Source: Bacillota bacterium
Lineage (GTDB): Bacteria > Bacillota > SHA-98 > UBA4971
DNA length: 64,000 nucleotides
Assembly (NCBI GenBank): GCA_012516125.1
Contig: JAAYXB010000090.1
Span: 62,001-126,000 of the forward strand
Direction: 5' to 3'
The position numbers were made by a program, and so were the translations under genes. The notes below the pieces were generated by a model. The model was not told where the DNA came from, did no database searches, and was given only the letters and a program-made list of their open reading frames with translations. Within the stretch, counting starts at the first letter, position 1; each line of letters begins with the position of its first letter. Shown piece by piece: positions 9,624-18,234 of this stretch.

Positions 9624-9826
9624 TTAAGTGCGGGTGCGTAGTCCCTCTCCCTTTCCCAGTAGTTGGCGGGTTGCCGGTGTTGCACTCGGGGACGGCGCCC
9701 CAAGCGGGGTGCGCTTTGCCAGAATCCGGCCCGTCGGGCAAGTGGCCGGATCTTGACACCCCTCGTGCAAGCACCGGCAACCCAAGACCGCGGAAAACGA
9801 GAGAAAACTAATGACCTCATACTTAG
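9624..9826 (+). repeat. Palindromic intergenic repeat, copy B (long core, right end type II)
   Basis: A 203-base copy between lonB and clpX. It runs from TTAAGTGCGGGTGCG through GGGTTGCCGGTGTTGCAC, a hairpin GCGCCCC-AAGC-GGGGTGC and a perfect ATCCGGCC/GGCCGGAT stem, to GTGCAAGCACCGGCAACCC, ending ACCTCATACTTAG. The inner arms GGGTTGCCGGTG and CACCGGCAACCC are complementary. The right end matches copies A and F. Confidence 0.85.
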
Positions 9827-9840
9827 GCGTGCGTAACAGG

Positions 9841-9867
9841 ACGGGAGGCCCTCGTCAGGCCTCCCGT
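9841..9867 (-). terminator. Hairpin downstream of clpX
   Basis: Perfect 10-base arms ACGGGAGGCC (9841-9850) and GGCCTCCCGT (9858-9867) enclose a 7-base loop. The hairpin lies about 80 bases past the clpX stop on the reverse strand. No T-run follows. Together with repeat B it suggests that transcription from tig-clpP-clpX is at least reduced before lonB. Confidence 0.55.
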
Positions 9868-9945
9868 TGAAATCCAGAGACAACGCTTCGCACCAGCCGG
9901 CGGGCACCCCGCATCCCGCTCGGCGCGACGCGCCGCACTGCCGCG

Positions 9946-11211
9946 CTACGCCGTCTCCTCTCGCTTCTTCGCGCCCTTGCGCTCCTGCAACACCATGGTA
10001 GGCTTTGCGAGGCCCTCCACCACTTCCTTCGTCACGACAACCTTCTTGACATCGCTGCGCGAAGGGATCTCGTACATGATGTCAAGCATGATCTTCTCCA
10101 TGATGGACCGCAGACCTCTCGCCCCGGTGTTCCGCGCTATGGCCTTCTTCGCCACAGCCACGAGGGCATCCTCGGTGATCTCAAGCTCCACGCCGTCCAG
10201 CTCGAACATCCTCTTGTACTGCTTGGCCAGGGCATTCCTGGGTTCCGTCAGTATCCTCACGAGAGCCTGCTCATCGAGGGCGTCGAGCGGAACCACAACC
10301 GGCAGCCTCCCGATGAACTCAGGGATGAGCCCGAACTTGAGAAGATCCTCGGGCATGACCTGCCTGAGTATGTCCCCGATGTTCGCGTCGATCTTCGGCC
10401 GCAGCTCAGCTCCGAAGCCAAGCATCTTCTTCCCTATGCGGTTCTGTATGATCTTCTCGAGCCCATCGAAGGCGCCTCCGCATATGAAGAGGATGTTCGT
10501 CGTGTCTATCTGGATGAACTCCTGGTGCGGGTGCTTCCGCCCACCCTGCGGAGGAACGCTCGCAATCGTCCCTTCAAGGATTTTCAGAAGAGCCTGCTGC
10601 ACGCCTTCACCGGACACGTCACGCGTGATCGACGGGTTCTCGGACTTGCGCGCGATCTTGTCGACCTCATCGATATAGACGATGCCCTTCTCAGCTTTCT
10701 CGATGTCGTAGTCCGCCGCCTGGATCAGCCGCAGCAGGATGTTCTCGACATCCTCGCCAACATACCCGGCCTCCGTGAGCGAAGTCGCATCGGAGATGGC
10801 GAAGGGAACGTTCAGGATCTTGGCCAAGGTCTGCGCAAGCAGAGTTTTCCCGACGCCGGTGGGACCAAGGAGCAGTATGTTGCTCTTCTGCAGCTCCACG
10901 TCGTCCACGCGGACGTTCGCACCGATACGCTTGTAGTGGTTGTACACCGCCACGGCAAGGGTCTTTTTCGCGTCTTCCTGGCCGATGACGTACTGATCCA
11001 GGATCTCCTTGATTTCCTTGGGCTTCGGGATGTTACCCAATTCGACATCTGCTTCTTCGCCCAGCTCTTCCTCGATGATCTCATTGCAGAGCTCGATGCA
11101 CTCGTCGCAAATGTAGACGCCCGGCCCGGCTATCAGCTTCTTGACCTGGTCCTGAGCCTTGCCGCAGAACGAGCACTTGAGCTGGCCTTTTTCATCGCCG
11201 AATTTGAACAC
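9946..11211 (-). CDS. clpX: ATP-dependent Clp protease ATP-binding subunit ClpX
   Basis: A full-length 421-residue ClpX. The N-terminal zinc-binding domain uses Cys13, Cys16, Cys35 and Cys38. Walker A GPTGVGKT and Walker [13 protein letters not shown] follow, with pore-loop region [26 protein letters not shown] and a C-terminal sensor-2 domain ([13 protein letters not shown]). The ClpP-docking loop reads MLGFGAE. It unfolds substrates and feeds them to ClpP, encoded 11 bases upstream. The ATG is at 11211. It is the third gene of the tig-clpP-clpX operon. Confidence 0.97.
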   Translation of the reverse strand: MFKFGDEKGQLKCSFCGKAQDQVKKLIAGPGVYICDECIELCNEIIEEELGEEADVELGNIPKPKEIKEILDQYVIGQEDAKKTLAVAVYNHYKRIGANVRVDDVELQKSNILLLGPTGVGKTLLAQTLAKILNVPFAISDATSLTEAGYVGEDVENILLRLIQAADYDIEKAEKGIVYIDEVDKIARKSENPSITRDVSGEGVQQALLKILEGTIASVPPQGGRKHPHQEFIQIDTTNILFICGGAFDGLEKIIQNRIGKKMLGFGAELRPKIDANIGDILRQVMPEDLLKFGLIPEFIGRLPVVVPLDALDEQALVRILTEPRNALAKQYKRMFELDGVELEITEDALVAVAKKAIARNTGARGLRSIMEKIMLDIMYEIPSRSDVKKVVVTKEVVEGLAKPTMVLQERKGAKKREETA

Positions 11212-11222
11212 CCTACCACCCC

Positions 11223-11810
11223 CTACTTCTTCTTGGTCGTGAAGATCTCGTCTACGATCCCGTAAGCCTTCGCCTCCTCAGCCGACATGAAGAAATTCCT
11301 GTCCGTGTCCGCTGCTATCTTCTCTATCGGCTGCCCTGTGTGCTTCGCCAGGATCTGTTGGGTTATCTCACGCAGCTTTACGATCTCTCTTGCCTGTATC
11401 TCGATGTCGGTAGCCTGCCCCTGGGCGCCGCCGAGAGGTTGGTGGATCATAACCCTCGAGTAAGGAAGAGCGTATCTCTTGCCCTTCGCGCCCGCCGCCA
11501 GGAGGAGCGCGCCCATGCTGGCGGCCATTCCGATACATGTGGTGGCAACATCAGGCTTGATATACTGCATCGTGTCGTATATGGCAAGCCCTGACGTCAC
11601 TACGCCGCCGGGGCTGTTGATGTAGAGGTTGATGTCCTTGTCGGGGTCCTCCCCCTGAAGAAACAGCATCTGAGCAATGACGAGGTTCGCGACGTCATCG
11701 TCTATCGGGCCGCCGATGAAGATGATCCTGTCCTTCAGCAGCCTCGAGTATATGTCGTAAGCCCGCTCCCCACGGTTTGTCTGCTCCACAACGATCGGGA
11801 CAAGATTCAC
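11223..11810 (-). CDS. clpP: ATP-dependent Clp protease proteolytic subunit ClpP
   Basis: A 195-residue serine protease of normal length. The nucleophile Ser98 lies in GMAASMG and His123 in MIHQP. The third triad position, normally Asp in DTDRD, is Asn172 here ([14 protein letters not shown]), read from an AAT codon. Asn at this place is known from Listeria ClpP1, so the enzyme may still work but with changed activity. It starts with GTG at 11810 after GGGAGGAGGAG. It lies between tig and clpX in one operon and should form a tetradecamer with ClpX. Confidence 0.96.
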   Translation of the reverse strand: MNLVPIVVEQTNRGERAYDIYSRLLKDRIIFIGGPIDDDVANLVIAQMLFLQGEDPDKDINLYINSPGGVVTSGLAIYDTMQYIKPDVATTCIGMAASMGALLLAAGAKGKRYALPYSRVMIHQPLGGAQGQATDIEIQAREIVKLREITQQILAKHTGQPIEKIAADTDRNFFMSAEEAKAYGIVDEIFTTKKK

Positions 11811-11862
11811 GATCCACTCCTCCTCCCTTGATCATCATGATCATATGCTGACCTAGCAGAAC

Positions 11863-13200
11863 TCACTCGCCCTTTGCGAGCTGAACCAGGCGGTCTATGG
11901 TTTTCTCCCTCACTATTGCGTCTTCTATACTGTGAATACGCCCTGTCTTTGCCAAGAGTTCCCGGACCTCGTCGGCGGTCTTGCCCTGCCTTGAGGCGAT
12001 CTGGGCGATTCGGGAACTTACTTCGTCGTCGGTGGCGGTAAATCCTTCCGCCTTGCTTATGGCATCGAGCACCAGGTCGGACTTGACCAGTGTCTGCGCC
12101 TCATCGCGATAACTCTTCTTGAGCGCCTCCTCGTCCAGGCCGCACGCCTCGAGGTACCCTTCCAGCGTCATCCCCTGCTGCGCGAGGCTCTCCGCGAGGT
12201 CGCGGATCATGAAGTCCACCTGTCGATCTACGAGAGGCTCGGGGACGTCCACCTCAGACTCCTGCGTGATTCTGTCCACGACGGCTTTCCTATATTCCGC
12301 CTCGGCCCGGCTTTCCGCCGATTTCTGCAGACGCTCGCGGATGTCCCGCCTCATCGCATCGAGGCTATCGTAGCCACCGACCGCCTTCGCAAACTCGTCA
12401 TTCACCTCGGGCAGCCTCCTTACGCGGATCTCCTTGACCACTACGCGCGCCCGGGCGGGTTTTCCCGCAAGATTCTTCTCGGGATAGGTCTCCGGCACGA
12501 TGGTTTCGATGACCTTCTCTTCGCCCGCCTTCAGCCCGATGAGGCCCTCGCCCAAGCCGGGAAGATCCTGCTTCGCAGCGGCCTCTATGACGAGACCCTT
12601 GCCGCCGCCCCTGACCTCAAGGGGCTTGCCACCTGAGGTGAGCTCAAGGTCCACTGTGACCAGGTCCCCCGCCTGCACGGTGTCGTGATCGGCAAGCTCA
12701 GCCGTGGCCCGGTTCCGTCTCAGGCTCTCGATGTAGCGGTCCACGTCGTCGTCGCCGATCTCGGAGGTCGTCTTCTCCACCCTGATCGCGCGGTAATCCG
12801 GGAGCTTGACTTCGGGCCTTACGAGCACCTTCGCCTTGAACCTGAGCGGCTTTCCCTCTTCGATCTGCTCTATATCAAAGTTGGGCTCGTCCATCGGGTC
12901 GATGCCCGTCTCTTTCACGGCCTCGATGTATCCCTGAGGTACGAGGCGCTTCAGCGCGTCCTCGTAGAGCGCTCCCTTGCCGAGCCTCATCTCAAGGACC
13001 TGGCGCGGGACCTTGCCCTTTCGGAAACCGGGCACCGTGACACGCTGAGCGAGCCTGCGATAACTCTCGTCGAGAGCCCGGCTCACCTGGGCCTCGTCCA
13101 CTTCAATATCCAGATGAGCGAAGTTCCCCTCTATTCTCTCCACCGCAGCCTTCACCATATTCGCCGCCGCGACGCCACGGGGTCTCATCGACCCGGGCAA
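11863..13200 (-). CDS. tig: Trigger factor
   Basis: A ribosome-bound folding chaperone and peptidyl-prolyl isomerase, 445 residues from the TTG at 13200. The ribosome-binding signature VPGFRKGKVPRQVLE is near residues 57-71, followed by the FKBP-like domain (GDLVTVDLEL onward) and the long C-terminal helical domain. The start choice rests on AGGAGGAGGGAGG, which sits 7 bases before the TTG. The ATGs at 13188 and 13158 lie too far from it, although the family's conserved sequence starts near 13158, so a 14-residue extension is predicted. It heads the tig-clpP-clpX operon. Confidence 0.95.
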   Translation of the reverse strand: MPGSMRPRGVAAANMVKAAVERIEGNFAHLDIEVDEAQVSRALDESYRRLAQRVTVPGFRKGKVPRQVLEMRLGKGALYEDALKRLVPQGYIEAVKETGIDPMDEPNFDIEQIEEGKPLRFKAKVLVRPEVKLPDYRAIRVEKTTSEIGDDDVDRYIESLRRNRATAELADHDTVQAGDLVTVDLELTSGGKPLEVRGGGKGLVIEAAAKQDLPGLGEGLIGLKAGEEKVIETIVPETYPEKNLAGKPARARVVVKEIRVRRLPEVNDEFAKAVGGYDSLDAMRRDIRERLQKSAESRAEAEYRKAVVDRITQESEVDVPEPLVDRQVDFMIRDLAESLAQQGMTLEGYLEACGLDEEALKKSYRDEAQTLVKSDLVLDAISKAEGFTATDDEVSSRIAQIASRQGKTADEVRELLAKTGRIHSIEDAIVREKTIDRLVQLAKGE

Positions 13201-13452
13201 ATGGCAGCCTCCCTCCTCCTGCTTTTCGTCCGCAGAACGATGTTATTCGAATGCCGGCCGCAGCAGCCTTACGCAGGCCGCCCGCCTCACCGGCCGGGAC
13301 CCCGTCGGGCTTCTTCTTCAGCAAGAGCCCTTGCACTTGCATGACTATTCCACCGCGATCACGGCTCGACACAACGCACAAAAACAATACCTCGGTAGGC
13401 GCCGATCCAGCGACTGCCGAGGCAGCGTCGTTCAAACCCTTCGGCCCATCGT

Positions 13453-13481
13453 ATTCTAACATGCACGCAAGACGTTGTAAA
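13453..13481 (-). promoter_or_regulatory. Promoter of the tig-clpP-clpX operon
   Basis: On the reverse strand TTTACA (13476-13481) and TAGAAT (13453-13458) are separated by exactly 17 bases, a good housekeeping promoter. The leader to the tig start would be about 245 bases. No CIRCE or CtsR repeat was recognised next to it. Confidence 0.7.
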
Positions 13482-13590
13482 GCCGCCTGAGGCGCCCTTC
13501 GTCACGCCGCTGCCCGCGCGCCAGGCCATGGTGCGACGCGGCCCGCTGCCGTGTATCGGCTGCTACGGGCGCCCTACCGGCGCAAACACG

Positions 13591-16236
13591 TCATCTACGG
13601 TAATGCGACGGGGTGCGGACCCACCTGGCGATCTCTCTCGAGTCCTCTTCGCGCCAGGAGTCGCCGATCAGCTTGAAATAGCGGCTGGGGCACCTGCTTT
13701 TACCGTTGTGGCACGCGTGTCCCGTCAGGAAAAGCGCCCTCCTCGCCCGCGTCACCGCCACGTAGAAGACCCGGCGCTCCTCAGCCTCCCTGCCCTCCCG
13801 CATCGCAGGGTACAGGGGGAACTCGTTCTCCGACAGCCCCGCCACGAACACCACATCGAACTCCAGTCCTTTTGCTTGGTGCACCGTGAGCACCCGCACC
13901 CGCTCGTCATCCGGATCAAGGCGGTCCACGTTCCTCGCCAGGGCCACGAAACCGAGAATGGACTCAAGGGAGGACAGGGCGTCAATCTGGGGATCATCGC
14001 AGTCCTTGAAGACCCGGAGGACCTCCTCCAGATTCTCCATGCGCTGTGCATCTTTGCTGTAGTAGCCTCGCAGGGCCGACTTATCGAGGACCCGCTCCAG
14101 CAGGTCGGGCGGCCGGAGCCGTCCCAGGTCTTCGCGCAGCACGCGCACCTCCTCGGCCAGGGGGACGAACGCGGCCGCCGCGTCCCCCACTACGCGCGTC
14201 CTTTCGGCAGCCGTCGCGCTCACACGCGGAGCGAGGTGAGACAGGAGGCCGCAAGTTGCCTCGACATCGTCCATCGCCCGATGCGTGGGCCGTGCCGCCA
14301 GGTTGAACCTCCGCGCCAGCGCTTCGAGGGAGAAGTCGTCGCCGTCCAGGAACCGCCGGGCGATCTCAAGGGTGTCCACGCACTCGGGGACCGCCACCTG
14401 AACCCCGAGCCGCCGCCCGTAGGCAGTCATCATCCGCACGTCGAAGCTCACGTTGTGGCCGGCGAGCAGGCTGCCGGACGCAAACCGGACGAAGTCCTCC
14501 AGCACCCGTCGTGGCTCCTCGCCGTTCGTTTCGAGGAACGAGTCGCTTATCCCGTGGATCTTCTCGGACTCTCCCACGCTGACCGTGTTCCGCAGATAAC
14601 GATGGAGACGCCCGACGGGCCTCCCCCGCTCCAGCCGGACCGCCGCGAGCTCCACGATTTCGTCCATCCCCGGGTTGAGGCCGGTGGTCTCCGTGTCGAA
14701 GACCGTAACGGCGCCGTCCTTGAGAGCCTGCAGGAACGCGCCAAAGGGGTCCCCTGTCCTGAGCGTAGACGGCGCGACCATGTCCACGAGCCGCAGCCCC
14801 GCCGCCTCGGCCTCCAGAATTCGGGCGATGGTCCGGTCGCCTATCCCGCGCGGCGGCCTCTGAAGAATGCGGCGGAAACTCCGCCCGTCCGCCGGGCTGC
14901 ACAGAAACCGCAGGTATGCGATGGCGTCCTTGACCTCCTGCCGGCGGAAGAACTCATAGGTCTCCACAGTGAGGTGAGGGATACCTTCCTCCTTAAACAC
15001 CTCCGAGATGGTGACTCCGCGGGCGTTGGTACGGGTGAGCACGCCTATGCGGCCGTACGGGACGCAGCCCCCGGCCCCGCCCACCACGCCGCGCGCAATC
15101 TCGCGGACTTTCCGAGCGATCCACCGGGCTTCGGCCTCGCCGTCGCGTGCGAAGTGGACGGTCGCGGGGTCGCCGGCCTCCGCCGTCCGCGCAGGGCGCG
15201 GTGGAGTGCGCCTGCTATACGAAGTCGCTACACACCCCGCCACGGCAACCAGCGTGCGCGTGGCGCGGTGGTTCTCGACGAAGGAGAAGGCCCGGACTCC
15301 CTGGAAATCGGCGTGGAACTTGCCGAGGACCTTCGCAGGTGTGGACCCCCTCCACTCGTAGATGGTCTGGTCGAAATCGCCCGCGAGGACGAGGTTCTTG
15401 CAGCGCCGGGCCAGCGTCCGCACGATCTCGTACTCGGAGAGGTGCGTGTCCTGCATCTCGTCCACCTGGACCATGGAAAAGCGCTCCTCCCAGCGGCGAC
15501 GGATATCCGGCGCGAGCGCCAGCATTGCCCGGGTGAAGTAGATGAGATCGCCGAAGTCAAGGGCGTGATGCGACGCAAGCTCTCGCTGGTATGCGATGGC
15601 GAGCCTGCGGCTGGTAGAGGGGAGGTGCTCGAAAACCTTATCGCGTACCCTTCTCATCGAAAGCGCCGTGTCCGGCGCCTCGGCCTTGGCCCGCTCGATG
15701 ATGCTATAGAGATCGGACGCACCGTCGGAGTGGCCGCGCCATGCGAGCGCAGCCTGGGCGGGACCCAGCCTCCCGGCCGCGACGTCCTCGCCCCGTCTCT
15801 GGATGGACCTGAGGATCTCAGCGGAGTCCTCGTCATCGAAGATGGTGAAATCCGAAGGAAGCCCGATCTGCTTCGCTTCAACCCGGAGCATCCACGCGCA
15901 CAGCCCATGAAAGGTGCGGACCACGACCTTCCTCGCCAGGTCGCCGCAATGGACAGCAATGCGCTGCCGTAGCTCCTCCGCGGCGCGGTTCGTGAACGTC
16001 AGGCACAGGATGCGCGACGGCCCCACGCCGCGCCGGATCGCCTCGGCCGCCCGCTCCGCCAGCGCGAGGGTCTTGCCCGTCCCGACCGGCGCGTGGAGCA
16101 CCGCGCAGCCCTCCTGAAACTCAACGAACCTGCGCTGCTCATCGTCGAGCTCGATGTCCCCCGGCCCGCTGCGCCCTGCTGGCGCGGCCGCCGCATACTT
16201 CGCCAGACCCCTCCCAGGAGCCCCTCGACCCGCCAC
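13591..16236 (-). CDS. UvrD/Rep-type DNA helicase with an inserted DEDDh 3'-5' exonuclease domain
   Basis: An 881-residue protein. The N-terminal superfamily 1 helicase part has Walker A APVGTGKT near residues 48-55, LTFTNRAAEELRQR, and motif II VDEMQDTHLSEYE. From about residue 508 to 690 comes a DnaQ/PolC-like exonuclease: VFDTETTGLNPG (first D and E), GHNVSFDVRM (second D), and HRAMDDVEAT (H and last D). The helicase then resumes with VLTVHQAKGLEFDVVF near 782 and VAVTRARRAL near 828. All key residues of both activities are visible. GTG start at 16236 after GGAGGTG. A role in DNA repair or replication restart is likely but inferred. It lies alone between tig and the exporter. Confidence 0.88.
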   Translation of the reverse strand: MAGRGAPGRGLAKYAAAAPAGRSGPGDIELDDEQRRFVEFQEGCAVLHAPVGTGKTLALAERAAEAIRRGVGPSRILCLTFTNRAAEELRQRIAVHCGDLARKVVVRTFHGLCAWMLRVEAKQIGLPSDFTIFDDEDSAEILRSIQRRGEDVAAGRLGPAQAALAWRGHSDGASDLYSIIERAKAEAPDTALSMRRVRDKVFEHLPSTSRRLAIAYQRELASHHALDFGDLIYFTRAMLALAPDIRRRWEERFSMVQVDEMQDTHLSEYEIVRTLARRCKNLVLAGDFDQTIYEWRGSTPAKVLGKFHADFQGVRAFSFVENHRATRTLVAVAGCVATSYSRRTPPRPARTAEAGDPATVHFARDGEAEARWIARKVREIARGVVGGAGGCVPYGRIGVLTRTNARGVTISEVFKEEGIPHLTVETYEFFRRQEVKDAIAYLRFLCSPADGRSFRRILQRPPRGIGDRTIARILEAEAAGLRLVDMVAPSTLRTGDPFGAFLQALKDGAVTVFDTETTGLNPGMDEIVELAAVRLERGRPVGRLHRYLRNTVSVGESEKIHGISDSFLETNGEEPRRVLEDFVRFASGSLLAGHNVSFDVRMMTAYGRRLGVQVAVPECVDTLEIARRFLDGDDFSLEALARRFNLAARPTHRAMDDVEATCGLLSHLAPRVSATAAERTRVVGDAAAAFVPLAEEVRVLREDLGRLRPPDLLERVLDKSALRGYYSKDAQRMENLEEVLRVFKDCDDPQIDALSSLESILGFVALARNVDRLDPDDERVRVLTVHQAKGLEFDVVFVAGLSENEFPLYPAMREGREAEERRVFYVAVTRARRALFLTGHACHNGKSRCPSRYFKLIGDSWREEDSREIARWVRTPSHYRR

Positions 16237-16259
16237 CTGTCAGTGCCACCTCCGGCAAT

Positions 16260-16285
16260 GCCCCGGCCGTGCTTGAAGCCGGGGC
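16260..16285 (-). other. Hairpin in the leader of the helicase-exonuclease gene
   Basis: Perfect 8-base arms GCCCCGGC (16260-16267) and GCCGGGGC (16278-16285) with a 10-base loop lie just upstream of the GGAGGTG site of the helicase gene. It could be a terminator for something upstream or a translation-modulating stem. No T-run is present. Confidence 0.4.
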
Positions 16286-16348
16286 GCATCCCATCAGCGG
16301 GAATTGGCTTTCGTGGATAACTTCGACGGATTCTGGAGCTATCCTTCC

Positions 16349-16542
16349 ATGGCAGGAGGAATCTGCCTATTAAGGAGTGTCGCGAGAGGAATCATCGCCG
16401 TCGGCGACATCACCGTCGGCGACATCGCCGTCGGCGCGGTACCACTGGGCGCAGCGTCCCTTGGGTGTTCGCCATGGGCGCACTCGCAGGAGGCGTCATG
16501 GTGCAAAGGGTCAGACGGCAGCCGTCCTCCGAACCGCCATAA
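16349..16542 (+). pseudogene. Frameshifted small glycine-repeat membrane-type protein
   Basis: From an ATG at 16349 the frame encodes MAGGICLL and then a glycine about every five residues: RGIIAVGDITVGDIAVG, then AVPLGAASLG. DNA here carries a 15-base tandem repeat (units of ATCGCCGTCGGCGAC type, about 16393-16437). At the GGG of 16463-16465 the pattern continues only in the -1 frame as VFAMGALAGGVMVQRVRRQ, ending at TAA 16540-16542. One missing G would explain this. It is either a recently broken gene, a sequencing error, or a frameshifted reading. The function is unknown; the repeat resembles small glycine-zipper membrane proteins. Confidence 0.4.
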
Positions 16543-16645
16543 TGGCGAGACCTACACGGCCTGCACTCCGCTTCCCGGGCACAGCGTACGGCATAGTGGG
16601 CCGGGGAGGTTCAGCGAGCAAGCAGCCGGTGCTCAGGAACAGACT

Positions 16646-17308
16646 CTACCTCACAACCATGGAGAACCCCGTCCACAGGAAATAGCCCGCGAGGACCACC
16701 AGGAAGAAGCCGCACACGAGCAGCAAGCCGCGGTACACCCGATCGCTCATGAACTGCCTCCCGGCCACTACTGCCAGGGACACCAGGAGGTACCAGGAGA
16801 AGTCGGAGCCGATGTGCCCCAGGTAAAACGCTCCCACGAGCCCGGGGCCGCCTCGCAAGGCCAGCGCCACATAAGTAGCCCCCACCGTTGCCCACCACAA
16901 AGTCCAATAAGGGTTTGATACCGTGGCAAGGCCACCCGCGACCACAGGCCCAAGCGAGCCCTGCCCGCCCGCGCTTCGTCTGTCGAGCGACGCCTCGTGT
17001 GCGCGCAACGATACTCCTCCGCGCCAGGCGTCCCGGATAATACCGCACGCCATCCACAGAAGCATGGCGCTGCCTGCAAGCCCGATGGCCCCAGCCACGT
17101 GTTTCCGCGCCAGCACGTCCCCCAGGCCGAAGACGAAACCAGCCACGACCACAAGTTCCAGCGCCGCGTGCCCGGTCACGCAGAGCACCCCTCCTGCGAG
17201 ACCGCGCCGGGACGTCTCGTTGACGTTCACGATGAGCAGGCTACCAGGCATCATGGCGCCCGACAGCCCAACAAGAAAGGAGCTTATGAAAGTGCTTGCG
17301 AAATCCAC
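16646..17308 (-). CDS. LysE/RhtB-family exporter
   Basis: A 220-residue polytopic membrane protein with about six hydrophobic segments. The family's N-terminal signature is visible as GLSGAMMPGSLLIVNVNE, with NPYWTLWWATVGATY in the middle. The family exports amino acids or related small molecules; the substrate cannot be told. The GTG at 17308 is chosen because GAGGTGA precedes it by 8 bases; a GTG at 17320 overlaps that site. It stands alone, convergent with or next to degraded genes. Confidence 0.8.
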   Translation of the reverse strand: MDFASTFISSFLVGLSGAMMPGSLLIVNVNETSRRGLAGGVLCVTGHAALELVVVAGFVFGLGDVLARKHVAGAIGLAGSAMLLWMACGIIRDAWRGGVSLRAHEASLDRRSAGGQGSLGPVVAGGLATVSNPYWTLWWATVGATYVALALRGGPGLVGAFYLGHIGSDFSWYLLVSLAVVAGRQFMSDRVYRGLLLVCGFFLVVLAGYFLWTGFSMVVR

Positions 17309-17429
17309 CGACCGGGTCACCTCGCAACACCAGATCGCCTTCTACTTTCATCACATCGGGGCAAAACCCTGCCGGTAGACGTACCGCCCGCCCGGGGCTT
17401 CGTGGTGGCATCGGCGAGGCAGGTGGGCG

Positions 17430-17576
17430 GTGCGATCTTTCCTGCGAAGAGCGAAGCGGTGGTGGCGCAGGCGGCTCATAGTCAACCCGGGTCGCATCGA
17501 TTCCTGGCTCGTGGGCCTCTTCGGCATTCTCGCAACGGTCGTCATCGTAGCAGTAGTCGTGCGCTTTATCGGATAG
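17430..17576 (+). CDS. Small single-pass membrane peptide, 48 residues
   Basis: GTG at 17430 to TAG at 17574-17576. The peptide has a very basic start (MRSFLRRAKRWWRRR) followed by LIVNPGRIDSWLVG and one strongly hydrophobic segment LFGILATVVIVAVVV. A GAGG element lies about 10 bases before the start. The arrangement of positive residues before one membrane helix fits a type II-oriented small membrane protein. I do not recognise a family. It stands alone, so expression is unproven. Confidence 0.45.
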   Translation: MRSFLRRAKRWWRRRLIVNPGRIDSWLVGLFGILATVVIVAVVVRFIG

Positions 17577-17921
17577 CCACCCGTCGCTGCACTGTACCCT
17601 CCTCGACCCTTCGACAATACCTTGAGGCCGCACAGAGTTTTCGGGTCCCACACCGGGGCTACTCTTGCCGTGTACGTAGCCTGGTCGAGGTGGCAAAGCC
17701 CAGGCCAGGTATGGTTGACGACGGGAGCTGGCTCCATCCCGCGGTGTCCGACAGTTCCGGCTGTAGAAATCCGCGTCATCCTTACCGCTGGTTCCCCACT
17801 TGTTCGTTCGGCACGGGGGCAGGTTTTCGTTCGGCATGCCCGCCGACGAGCCCGGGCCTTACTGATAGAACAGGGGTTCGCGGTCACACTCAGGTGCCCA
17901 CGATCCCCCCCAAAAAAAGAA
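17577..17921. other. Intergenic region without recognised genes
   Basis: No coding frame with a plausible start and composition is seen on either strand. The only clear signal is the T7 run (17912-17918, reverse strand) just past the tRNA-His 3' end. Confidence 0.5.
17912..17918 (-). terminator. T-run terminating tRNA-His transcription
   Basis: Seven consecutive T residues on the reverse strand begin 3 bases beyond the CCA end of the tRNA. The acceptor and T-arm stems just before it could act as the terminator stem. Confidence 0.5.
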
Positions 17922-17998
17922 TGGGGTGGATGATGGGATTCGAACCCACAGCCTCTGGAGCCACAGTCCAGCGCTCTCACCATTGAGCTACATCCACC
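17922..17998 (-). tRNA. tRNA-His (anticodon GTG)
   Basis: The reverse strand folds as a complete tRNA. The acceptor GTGGATG pairs with CATCCAC, the D-arm is GCTC/GAGC, the anticodon arm is CTGGA-CTGTGGC-TCCAG with anticodon GTG, and the T-arm is GTGGG-TTCGAAT-CCCAT. The extra 5' G (position -1) opposite discriminator C, the identity mark of histidine tRNAs, is present in the genome, and the 3' CCA is encoded. It is a lone tRNA with its own promoter. Confidence 0.96.
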
Positions 17999-18094
17999 AC
18001 GACACATCTGCAGTTTTCCGCGCACCCTATAGCAGTTCGATAGTTGGTGCGCACCCCAAAGCCTGATCCCGTGTTCCGGCTCCGGGACACTGAC

Positions 18095-18123
18095 AGAATA
18101 CCACATAAACGCGCAAGCGTCAA
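18095..18123 (-). promoter_or_regulatory. Promoter of tRNA-His
   Basis: On the reverse strand TTGACG (18118-18123) and TATTCT (18095-18100) are spaced by exactly 17 bases. The transcript would carry a leader of about 90 bases to be removed by RNase P. Confidence 0.65.
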
Positions 18124-18234
18124 GACCGCGCTTGCGCCGCGCTTTGGCGCTCTTGCTTCCTGCCGCTTGGCTTGCGCTTGGCGCGCTGAGGTTCGCAAGC
18201 GTCCGTGCCGACGTCTTCCGGTTCGGAAACCCCG

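Noticed and set aside
13201-13590. CIRCE or CtsR heat-shock operator before tig
   Set aside because: I looked for TTAGCACTC-N9-GAGTGCTAA and for GGTCAAA direct repeats and found neither.
13528-15972. Forward-strand frame of 814 codons
   Set aside because: It is the mirror of the helicase-exonuclease gene, which has all expected motifs on the reverse strand.
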